Shown here piece by piece: positions 1-5,642 of a DNA stretch of 6,107 nt. Position 1 is the first letter of the stretch; every line of letters begins with the position of its first letter. The notes under the pieces were generated by a model. The model had not been told where the DNA came from. It did no database searches and was given only the letters and a program-made list of their open reading frames with translations. The position numbers and the translations under genes were made by a program. Source of the DNA: Flavobacteriaceae bacterium (GTDB lineage Bacteria; Bacteroidota; Bacteroidia; Flavobacteriales; Flavobacteriaceae); contig JAURDG010000089.1 in the NCBI GenBank assembly GCA_030828025.1, positions 1 to 6,107 of the forward strand, given 5' to 3'.

Positions 1-548
1 AAAAACTACCCCTTGACAACAGCTATTTTGGTGAGGGCATTACTTATTTTAACGGCTCCATTATTCAACTCACATGGAAAAAGAAATTGGGTTTTGTGTA
101 TGATGCAGACGATTTAACACTTACGAAATCATTTAACTACAATCAAAGTCCTGAGGGTTGGGGATTGTGCAGCGATAGTCAATATTTATACAAAACAGAT
201 GGCAGTCAAAAACTTTGGCTGCTCGACCCTGAAACCTTTGAAGAAATAGACAGTAAGGATATCGTAACCCACAACACCTTTCTGTCGAAAGTAAATGAAC
301 TTGAATATGTAGATGGCTTGATTTATGCAAACACCTATCAATTTAACAAGGATGTCATGATTATTATTGACCCTAAGACGGGAATTGTGGTTGGCGTTGT
401 CGATTTTTCGGGGCTAAAAGAACAAGTGCGACAGCACAATCAATTGGATGTGTTTAATGGCATCGCCTATCATCCGAAGCGCAAAACATTCTTTGTTACT
501 GGTAAATATTGGGATAAACTTTTTGAAGTAGAAATTTTTGAAAAATAA
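1..548 (+). CDS. Glutaminyl-peptide cyclotransferase (plant/bacterial type), 3' part
   Basis: The reading frame is open from position 3 to the TAA at 546-548 and gives 181 C-terminal residues; the 5' end lies outside the window. The TTG at 87 is only an internal codon, because family motifs continue upstream of it. Visible motifs, numbered within the fragment, are FGEGIT (9-14), QLTWK (22-26), PEGWGL (50-55), a TDGS turn (65-68), VNELE (97-101), IYAN (107-110), FNGIAY (151-156) and TGKYWDKLFEVE (166-177). This series of short blade-like repeats is typical of the five-bladed beta-propeller glutamine cyclotransferases (Glu_cyclase_2 family). These enzymes convert N-terminal glutamine to pyroglutamate, releasing ammonia. 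In Bacteroidota they are thought to act outside the cytoplasm on secreted proteins that begin with Gln after signal-peptide removal. The signal peptide cannot be seen here. The next gene starts about 13 bp downstream on the same strand, suggesting cotranscription. Family assignment is firm; localisation is inferred. Confidence 0.93.
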   Translation, partial: KLPLDNSYFGEGITYFNGSIIQLTWKKKLGFVYDADDLTLTKSFNYNQSPEGWGLCSDSQYLYKTDGSQKLWLLDPETFEEIDSKDIVTHNTFLSKVNELEYVDGLIYANTYQFNKDVMIIIDPKTGIVVGVVDFSGLKEQVRQHNQLDVFNGIAYHPKRKTFFVTGKYWDKLFEVEIFEK

Positions 549-561
549 CACCGCTATCTTA

Positions 562-2109
562 ATGCTTCGAGCCACTTTTGCGCTCACAGTAATTGTTTTT
601 ATCAGCACAACCATCAGTTGTCGTACCGAATTTTCGTTTCGCCCAGCCGAGGCTTCAGATTTGCGCTTTAGCAGAGATACCGTTTATTTAGATACTGTTT
701 TTACGGGAATCAGTTCTGCCACCTATTCACTTAAAGTATATAACACCTCCGATGCGCCTATTGCAATACCAACTGTGTATTTGGCTTCTGGAACGTCCTC
801 TAATTTTAGGTTAAATATTGATGGTATTTCTGGAAAATCTTTTTCCAATGTCGAGCTATTGCCCAAAGACAGCATGTATGTATTTATTGAGACTACAGCA
901 GACATAAACGAGCTAACCCAAGACAAGACCCAATTTCTTTATGAAGATAAATTGCACTTTGCAAACTCCAAAGAAGTTACCTTGTTGACGCTGGTGCAAG
1001 ATGCTGTCTTTTTATATCCTGAAATTGATGATGAAGGTATTAAGGAAAGCCTTATTATTGGTGTGGATGGGCAAGGAAATAACTTAGGACTTAATGGATT
1101 CTTTTTAGATGATGACGAACTTATTTTTACCAATGAAAAACCCTATGTCGTGTATGGTTATATGGGTGTCCCATCTTCAAAGACGGTAGTTTTTGAGGCT
1201 GGAGCAAGAATACATTTTCATCGAGATTCGGGTATTATTGTGGCGCCAGGTGCTACCGTGCAGGTGAATGGAACGCCAAGTACAGACCCCGAAGCTATGG
1301 AGGGCGAAGTCATTTTTGAAGGCGATCGGCTTGAGCCGCTATATGATGACATCCCCGGACAATGGGGCACCATTTGGCTCACGAGTGGTAGCACACAGCA
1401 TGTGTTTAACCACGCCACAATCAAAAATGCGTTGGTGGGCATATTGATGGATTACAATGACGAAAGCAACAACCCTACACTAACGCTGAAAAACTCCAAA
1501 ATCTACAACAGTGCATCGGTAAATTTATGGGGAAAAACAGCCCATATTTATGCTGAAAACAGCGTTTTTGGCAATGCTGGACAACTTTCGTTTTATGGGA
1601 ATATTGGTGGTGATTATGCATTTGTGCATTGCACTTTTGCCAATTTCTGGAACAAAAGCTACAGAACTACACCCACAGTATTACTCGATGATTATGCGCC
1701 CATTGACAACGAAACCAACTTTATAAAACCGCTTACTAGTGCCTATTTTGAGAATTGCATCATTGAAGGAAACCAGTTGATTGAATTTTTTGTCGATCAA
1801 AAAGGAACAGATGCCTTAAATTTTAAGATCGATCATACCGCTATTCAATTTGAAAGCTCATTAAGCTCGATAGTAGAAAATCCGTATTTTGATTTTACAA
1901 ATACCGATTTGTACAACCAGATTATACTAAATAAAAATCCTGCATTTGTACTTCCAGAAGAACACGATTATCGCATTAGACAAGAAAGCGATTTTATAGC
2001 AAAAGGGCATATTCCTACGGCACAAAACATCCCTATTGATTTGCTGGGAATAGAACGAAGTACCGCACCAGATTTAGGTGCGTATCAGCACGTCATTATT
2101 GAGGATTAG
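562..2109 (+). CDS. Predicted lipoprotein with right-handed beta-helix domain, function unknown
   Basis: From ATG 562 this is a 515-residue protein. The N-terminus is a hydrophobic signal peptide ending in TTISC, with Cys20 as probable lipidation site (a relaxed lipobox). An in-frame TTG at 538 would add eight residues (LKNNTAIL) and overlap the upstream gene by 11 bp. I prefer the ATG because it alone gives a complete signal peptide. Residues 25-150 look like a beta-sandwich/Ig-like region (FSRDTVYLDTVF, YSLKVYNTS, IPTVYL, KDSMYVFIETT). Residues 205-405 are repeated short strands with Asn/Gly turns typical of a right-handed parallel beta-helix, starting with an AGARIHFH / IIVAPGATVQVNG cap. 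The C-terminus ends in DLLGIERSTAPDLGAYQ, a tail common in beta-helix surface or secreted proteins. No catalytic motif is recognisable. The sequence after the Cys (RTEFSF) lacks a strongly acidic surface-export signal, so periplasmic anchoring is my guess. Its partner upstream is the glutaminyl cyclase. Confidence 0.85.
   Translation: MLRATFALTVIVFISTTISCRTEFSFRPAEASDLRFSRDTVYLDTVFTGISSATYSLKVYNTSDAPIAIPTVYLASGTSSNFRLNIDGISGKSFSNVELLPKDSMYVFIETTADINELTQDKTQFLYEDKLHFANSKEVTLLTLVQDAVFLYPEIDDEGIKESLIIGVDGQGNNLGLNGFFLDDDELIFTNEKPYVVYGYMGVPSSKTVVFEAGARIHFHRDSGIIVAPGATVQVNGTPSTDPEAMEGEVIFEGDRLEPLYDDIPGQWGTIWLTSGSTQHVFNHATIKNALVGILMDYNDESNNPTLTLKNSKIYNSASVNLWGKTAHIYAENSVFGNAGQLSFYGNIGGDYAFVHCTFANFWNKSYRTTPTVLLDDYAPIDNETNFIKPLTSAYFENCIIEGNQLIEFFVDQKGTDALNFKIDHTAIQFESSLSSIVENPYFDFTNTDLYNQIILNKNPAFVLPEEHDYRIRQESDFIAKGHIPTAQNIPIDLLGIERSTAPDLGAYQHVIIED
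2106..2109. other. Interlocked stop codons, TTAG convergent overlap
   Basis: The lipoprotein gene ends with TAG at 2107-2109, while glyA on the minus strand ends with TAA, read from 2108 down to 2106. The genes share four bases. No room is left for an intergenic terminator, so each transcript must end inside or beyond the opposing gene. I saw no convincing hairpin with a T-run nearby. Confidence 0.95.
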
Positions 2110-3386
2110 GCATTAAAAAGTGGACGATCTGCCATCATAGCATTTACCTGCGCTGCCACACCTGACAACACCGTTTCGTTTTCGGGTTGTTTGATGACTT
2201 CATCGATAAGGGCAACTATAGATTCCATATCATCAGCAACAAGCCCACGAGTAGTAATGGCTGCCGTTCCAAATCGAATACCTGAAGTAACAAACGGCGA
2301 CTTATCATCAAATGGAACCATGTTCTTATTGGCCGTAATATCTGCTAGCACTAAGGATTGCTCTGCTTGTTTTCCCGAAATGTTTTTATTGCGTAAGTCA
2401 ACCAGCATCATGTGGTTATCCGTACCGCCAGAAATAAGGTTATATCCCCGATCAACAAAGGCTTTTGCCATGGCTTGTGCATTCTCACGCACACGAAGGA
2501 TATAGTGTAAAAAATCATCAGTTAATGCCTCACCAAAAGCGATTGCCTTAGCGCCAACCACATGCTCCAAAGGACCACCTTGATTGCCGGGAAAAACAGC
2601 CATATCCAACAATGATGACATCATACGGGCACTTCCATTTTTAAAGGTCAAACCGAATGGGTTTTCGTAGTCTTGTCCCATCATAATTAACCCGCCTCTT
2701 GGTCCGCGCAAGGTTTTGTGTGTGGTTGTGGTTACGACGTGGCAATGTGGCATCGGGTCGTTCAGTATGCCCTTTGCAATCAAGCCCGCAGGATGCGAAA
2801 TGTCTGCCAATAAAAAAGCACCAACGCTATCGGCTATTTCACGAAAACGTTTAAAATCAATATCTCGGGAATAAGCAGAAGCGCCTGCAATAATCATATT
2901 GGGCTTTTCACGAGCAGCAATTTCAGCAATGACATCGTAATCCAAGCGGCCAGTCACTTTATCAACACCATAAAACACGGCATTATACAAACGACCAGAG
3001 AAATTTACTGGAGAGCCATGCGTTAGGTGTCCACCATGTGCCAAATCAAAGCCCATGATTTTATCGCCTGGTTTAATAAAAGCGTGATACACAGCCGTAT
3101 TGGCTTGCGAACCCGAATGTGGCTGAACGTTGGCATAAGCAGCACCGAATAGGGCTTTTGCCCGGTCAATGGCAATAGTTTCAATCTCATCAACTACTTC
3201 ACAACCACCGTAATAACGTTTTCCGGGATAGCCTTCGGCATATTTGTTGGTCAAAATAGAGCCTGTAGCCTCCATGACTTGTGGGCTGGTGAAGTTTTCA
3301 GAAGCAATCAATTCAATACCGCCCAACTGGCGTTCTTTTTCTGCTTGAATGAGCTCAAAAATTTGTTCGTCACGTTCGATGTTCAT
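2106..3386 (-). CDS. glyA: Serine hydroxymethyltransferase
   Basis: This 426-residue, PLP-dependent cytosolic enzyme interconverts serine + tetrahydrofolate with glycine + 5,10-methylene-tetrahydrofolate, the main one-carbon source. The protein is full length for the family and all expected landmarks are present. ELIASENF spans 25-32. The YAEGYPGKRYYGG block (49-61) holds the proton-transfer Glu51 and Tyr59. SGSQAN (91-96) lies near the cofactor phosphate, and His120 in HGGHLTHG should stack on PLP. DISHPAG (195-201) contains the cofactor-binding Asp195 and His198. VVTTTTHKTLRGPRGG contains the Schiff-base Lys224, and SGIRFGT contains the carboxylate-binding Arg371. ATG 3386 is chosen because MNIERDEQIFELI matches the usual family N-terminus. 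The frame stays open to an ATG at 3449, but that would add 21 hydrophobic residues, run through the promoter and make no sense for a cytosolic enzyme. It is transcribed alone, divergent from smpB. Confidence 0.98.
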   Translation of the reverse strand: MNIERDEQIFELIQAEKERQLGGIELIASENFTSPQVMEATGSILTNKYAEGYPGKRYYGGCEVVDEIETIAIDRAKALFGAAYANVQPHSGSQANTAVYHAFIKPGDKIMGFDLAHGGHLTHGSPVNFSGRLYNAVFYGVDKVTGRLDYDVIAEIAAREKPNMIIAGASAYSRDIDFKRFREIADSVGAFLLADISHPAGLIAKGILNDPMPHCHVVTTTTHKTLRGPRGGLIMMGQDYENPFGLTFKNGSARMMSSLLDMAVFPGNQGGPLEHVVGAKAIAFGEALTDDFLHYILRVRENAQAMAKAFVDRGYNLISGGTDNHMMLVDLRNKNISGKQAEQSLVLADITANKNMVPFDDKSPFVTSGIRFGTAAITTRGLVADDMESIVALIDEVIKQPENETVLSGVAAQVNAMMADRPLFNA

Positions 3387-3402
3387 AGCTAAAATTAAAA
3401 GA

Positions 3403-3410
3403 CAAAAATA
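3403..3410 (-). promoter_or_regulatory. glyA promoter, -7 element TATTTTTG
   Basis: On the minus strand TATTTTTG matches the Bacteroidota -7 consensus TAnnTTTG exactly and ends 16 nt before the glyA ATG, predicting a 5' UTR of roughly 12 nt. A TTG at minus-strand 3429-3427 could be the -33 element, with a 16-bp spacer that is slightly short. No Shine-Dalgarno sequence is seen before the ATG, as is usual in this phylum. Confidence 0.6.
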
Positions 3411-3484
3411 GCCAATCAACACAAGACAACGCACCAAAAAAAGGGGCATTTATTAAAAACAAATGAACATAATTCAGAACATCA

Positions 3485-3492
3485 TACTTTTG
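3485..3492 (+). promoter_or_regulatory. smpB promoter, -7 element TACTTTTG
   Basis: TACTTTTG matches TAnnTTTG exactly and is followed by TAGT and then the GTG start codon at 3497. A normal start site a few bases after this element would fall on or next to the GTG, so a leaderless mRNA is predicted. The -33 element is weak: ATG at 3463-3465 (one mismatch to TTG) with a 19-bp spacer. Confidence 0.6.
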
Positions 3493-3496
3493 TAGT

Positions 3497-3958
3497 GTGC
3501 AAAAGTCGATTAACATAAAGAACAAACGCGCCCGATTCGAGTATGAACTCATGGATCAATATACGGCAGGTATTGTACTCACCGGCACGGAAATTAAATC
3601 CATTCGTGCGGGAAAGGCTTCTATTGTTGAAAGCTTTTGTGAATTTAATGATGCTGGAGAACTCTTTATCATCAACATGTACGTGGAAGAGTACAGCCAT
3701 GGCGGCTACATCAACCACAGGACGAAGGGCGATCGAAAACTACTGCTACAAAAAAAAGAGTTAAGAAAACTAAGGAAAGACGTTCAGAATGTAGGGCTTA
3801 CTATTGTTCCCTTGCAGGTTTTTTTATCCGATAAAGGATTTGCAAAAGTTCGGATAGCATTGGCTAAAGGAAAGAAAATACACGACAAGCGCGACACCAT
3901 AAAAGACCGAGACAACAAAAGACAACTCGATCGCGTGAAGAAAAATTTTAGGCGTTAG
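3497..3958 (+). CDS. smpB: SsrA (tmRNA)-binding protein SmpB
   Basis: SmpB binds tmRNA and carries it, with EF-Tu, to ribosomes stalled on broken mRNAs, where its C-terminal tail occupies the empty mRNA channel so trans-translation can tag the nascent protein. The 153-residue protein is close to the usual length (E. coli about 160). Landmarks are NKRARFEYEL (9-18), GTEIKSIRAGKASI (30-43) in the OB-fold core, RKLLL (80-84), and AKGKKIHDKRDTIKDRD (123-139) leading into the basic tail (KRQLDRVKKNFRR). The start is GTG. An in-frame stop lies at 3470-3472, there is no ATG or TTG between it and 3497, and downstream codons are already in the conserved core, so 3497 is the only reasonable start. The gene is monocistronic, divergent from glyA and convergent with pcm. 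The tmRNA gene ssrA is not in the window. An A8 run near 3750 sits inside the frame without disrupting it. Confidence 0.98.
   Translation: MQKSINIKNKRARFEYELMDQYTAGIVLTGTEIKSIRAGKASIVESFCEFNDAGELFIINMYVEEYSHGGYINHRTKGDRKLLLQKKELRKLRKDVQNVGLTIVPLQVFLSDKGFAKVRIALAKGKKIHDKRDTIKDRDNKRQLDRVKKNFRR
3955..3958. other. Interlocked stop codons, second TTAG convergent overlap
   Basis: smpB ends with TAG at 3956-3958, and pcm on the minus strand ends with TAA, read from 3957 down to 3955. As at 2106-2109, the convergent genes share exactly TTAG and leave no intergenic space. A 5-bp TTAGG/CCTAA inverted repeat (3948-3952 and 3968-3972) spans the junction, but it is too weak to call a terminator. Confidence 0.95.
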
Positions 3959-4599
3959 TTTTTATCTCCTAATAGCGGAACAAATCGAAAATCACCCAAA
4001 ACCAACTGCTCAAAATCAGCGTTTGAGGTACGGGTAATAATCGTCATTTTTTGTTGCTTTTCGCCCACAGGAATAACCATCTTTCCAGCTACTGTGAGTT
4101 GCGCCAATAATGCTTCAGGAATCATGGGAGCGCCAGCCGTCACGATAATACGGTCGTATGGTGCCTGTTCTGCAAAGCCTTTGTACCCATCGCCAAAAAT
4201 GAGTTTTTTTGGTTTATAACCAAGCGCAGGCAGCCGTTTAAGGCTTGTGCGGAACAGTTCGTGCTGTCGCTCAATAGAATACACCACAGCTCCCATATGG
4301 CACAATACAGCAGTTTGATAGCCTGATCCAGTGCCGATTTCCAATACACGCATACCGGGCTTAACTTCCAGTTTTTCCGATTGAAACGCTACGGTATAAG
4401 GTTGCGAAATCGTTTGTTCAGCACCGATGGGAAAGGCTTTGTCTTGATAGGCATGATCTTCAAAGCTACTGTCCAAAAACAAATGTCGTGGAATGGTTGC
4501 TATGGCATCAAGTACCAAAGAATCCTTAATTCCTTTTTCTGCTAGAAGGTCAGCTAGTCGGCGGCGCTTGCCTTGGTGCTTGGTTGTATCGTGCTTCAT
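3955..4599 (-). CDS. pcm: Protein-L-isoaspartate O-methyltransferase
   Basis: This cytosolic repair enzyme uses S-adenosylmethionine to methylate L-isoaspartyl residues formed by spontaneous Asn/Asp damage, starting their return to normal aspartate. The 214-residue protein matches the family length. It has the PIMT-specific segment PIGAEQTISQPYTVA (57-71), with the conserved Ser65 near the substrate, then the SAM-binding motif I VLEIGTGSGYQTAVL (85-99). An acidic Glu110 ends the next strand (VYSIE). FGDGYKG spans 135-141, YDRIIVTAGAP 148-158, VIPVG 175-179 and the C-terminal FVPL 206-209. ATG 4599 is chosen because a longer reading from 4740 would add 47 unrelated residues and overlap the divergent oxidoreductase gene. 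The gene stands alone on its strand, convergent with smpB and divergent from the oxidoreductase gene. Confidence 0.96.
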   Translation of the reverse strand: MKHDTTKHQGKRRRLADLLAEKGIKDSLVLDAIATIPRHLFLDSSFEDHAYQDKAFPIGAEQTISQPYTVAFQSEKLEVKPGMRVLEIGTGSGYQTAVLCHMGAVVYSIERQHELFRTSLKRLPALGYKPKKLIFGDGYKGFAEQAPYDRIIVTAGAPMIPEALLAQLTVAGKMVIPVGEKQQKMTIITRTSNADFEQLVLGDFRFVPLLGDKN

Positions 4600-4604
4600 T
4601 TGGT

Positions 4605-4612
4605 CAAAAATA
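4605..4612 (-). promoter_or_regulatory. pcm promoter, -7 element TATTTTTG
   Basis: On the minus strand TATTTTTG, the same octamer as at glyA, fits TAnnTTTG exactly. It ends 5 nt (ACCAA) before the pcm ATG, so the predicted transcript has little or no leader. No clear TTG lies at the expected -33 distance, so the promoter may be weak or assisted. Confidence 0.55.
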
Positions 4613-4626
4613 CAAAATCGACTGCC

Positions 4627-4654
4627 TTGCACCAGCCGAATCTTGTTACATTTG
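4627..4654 (+). promoter_or_regulatory. Oxidoreductase-yggS operon promoter, TTG-N17-TACATTTG
   Basis: TTG at 4627-4629, a 17-bp spacer and TACATTTG at 4647-4654 form the best two-part Bacteroidota promoter in the window. It is followed by TAGC and then the ATG at 4659, the same spacing and nearly the same sequence as at smpB, so a leaderless transcript is predicted. Its spacer region overlaps the likely upstream footprint of the pcm promoter. Confidence 0.65.
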
Positions 4655-4658
4655 TAGC

Positions 4659-5642
4659 ATGAGCAACGTATTAAAAATAGGCGTATTGGGTGCTGGGCAT
4701 CTTGGTAAAATACACCTCCGCCTTTTGAATGAATCACCAAAATACGACCTGATTGGGTTTTATGATGAACAACCAGCGGTCAGATCGCAGGTAAAAAAGG
4801 AATATGGTTTTCACGCATTTGACAGTGTTGCAGCCTTGTTGGATGCTGTTGATGTCGTTGATATCGTAACACCAACTATATACCATCACACCTTAGCCAA
4901 ACAAGCCATACAGCATGGAAAGCACGTCTTTTTGGAAAAGCCTATAACCAAAACTGTTGCGGAAGCACAAGAGTTGATAGACTTAGCTGCCAAACACAAG
5001 GTATTAGGTCAAGTGGGGCATGTAGAGCGCTTTAATCCAGCTTTTTTAGCTGTAAAAGACCACATCAAAAACAGTATGTTCATCGAAACGCACCGCTTGG
5101 CAGAGTTTAATCCTCGAGGAACAGATGTTCCTGTAGTGCTTGATTTGATGATACACGATATTGATACTGTGCTCAGTCTGGTAAAGTCGGAAGTGACCAA
5201 TATTTCTGCAAGCGGCGTTTCCATTATCAGCGATACTCCAGACATTGCCAACGCACGGATTGAGTTTAAAAACGGTTGTGTTGCCAACCTGACCGCCAGT
5301 AGGATTTCGTTAAAAAGTATGCGTAAAGCACGCTTTTTCCAAAAGGACGCCTACATTTCGATAGATTATCTAGCAAAAAAAGTAGAAGTCGTAAAAATGG
5401 AAGATGCGCCAAAGGATGTTGGTGCCTTTGATATGGTTTTGGAAAATGCACAAGGAACAAAAAAGCGCATTTATTTTGATAATCCGGACGTGCCAGAAGT
5501 CAACGCAATTTTAATGGAACTGGAATGCTTTGCCGATGCCATTGTTTCGAGAAGCCCCGTCATTGTTCCTTTGGAACAAGGGCTTAATGCCTTAGATATT
5601 GCGCTTAAGGTGGCTGCTTTGGTAGAAAAATCAGCTACATGA
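4659..5642 (+). CDS. Gfo/Idh/MocA-family NAD(P)-dependent oxidoreductase
   Basis: This is a 327-residue, probably cytosolic dehydrogenase. The N-terminal Rossmann domain (about 1-120) opens with KIGVLGAGHLGKIH, whose GxGxxG glycines are G11, G13 and G16. It continues with VVDIVTPTIYHH (66-77) and the family hallmark EKPIT (93-97), where Lys94 is expected to be catalytic. The C-terminal alpha/beta domain contains GHVERFNPAF (120-129) and DLMIHDIDTVL (162-172) with the active-site His166. The GHVERFNPA block resembles Gfo/Idh/MocA proteins acting on UDP-sugars (UDP-GlcNAc 3-dehydrogenase-like), but the substrate cannot be read from sequence alone. ATG 4659 is chosen because the Rossmann motif follows directly; an in-frame ATG at 4584 would add 25 Cys-rich residues and run into pcm. 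Its stop overlaps the yggS start (ATGA), suggesting translational coupling. Family assignment is firm, substrate unknown. Confidence 0.93.
   Translation: MSNVLKIGVLGAGHLGKIHLRLLNESPKYDLIGFYDEQPAVRSQVKKEYGFHAFDSVAALLDAVDVVDIVTPTIYHHTLAKQAIQHGKHVFLEKPITKTVAEAQELIDLAAKHKVLGQVGHVERFNPAFLAVKDHIKNSMFIETHRLAEFNPRGTDVPVVLDLMIHDIDTVLSLVKSEVTNISASGVSIISDTPDIANARIEFKNGCVANLTASRISLKSMRKARFFQKDAYISIDYLAKKVEVVKMEDAPKDVGAFDMVLENAQGTKKRIYFDNPDVPEVNAILMELECFADAIVSRSPVIVPLEQGLNALDIALKVAALVEKSAT
5639..5642 (+). other. ATGA stop/start overlap coupling oxidoreductase to yggS
   Basis: The yggS ATG (5639-5641) overlaps the oxidoreductase TGA stop (5640-5642). This is the common arrangement for ribosome re-initiation, and no separate -7 promoter element lies just before it. 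Confidence 0.9.

Noticed and set aside
2191..2505. A 104-codon plus-strand open frame inside glyA
   Set aside because: It is antisense to strongly conserved SHMT sequence and shows no family resemblance; the same holds for other short open frames opposite the real genes.
3387..3449. A 21-residue hydrophobic N-terminal extension of glyA resembling a signal peptide or membrane anchor
   Set aside because: It is a translation of the promoter region (it contains the -7 element). SHMT is cytosolic, and the family N-terminus fits the ATG at 3386.
3749..3757. A8 run in smpB as a possible programmed frameshift or slippage site
   Set aside because: The zero frame encodes the complete conserved SmpB, and there is no alternative product or stimulatory structure to suggest regulated slippage.
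3948..3972. TTAGG/CCTAA inverted repeat across the smpB-pcm junction as a bidirectional terminator
   Set aside because: The stem is only 5 bp with a 15-nt loop and low GC, too weak to separate from chance.
3497..4599. smpB and pcm as a dedicated protein quality-control module
   Set aside because: They are convergent with separate promoters and act in unrelated processes (ribosome rescue and isoaspartate repair). Adjacency alone is not evidence of a system.
4584..4658. A Cys-rich 25-residue extension of the oxidoreductase from an upstream ATG
   Set aside because: It overlaps the start of pcm, and the Rossmann motif follows directly after ATG 4659, where a promoter element sits at the proper distance.
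4600..4740. A 47-residue N-terminal extension of pcm overlapping the oxidoreductase gene
   Set aside because: It is the antisense of the divergent gene's start and of both promoters. The family-length protein begins at 4599.
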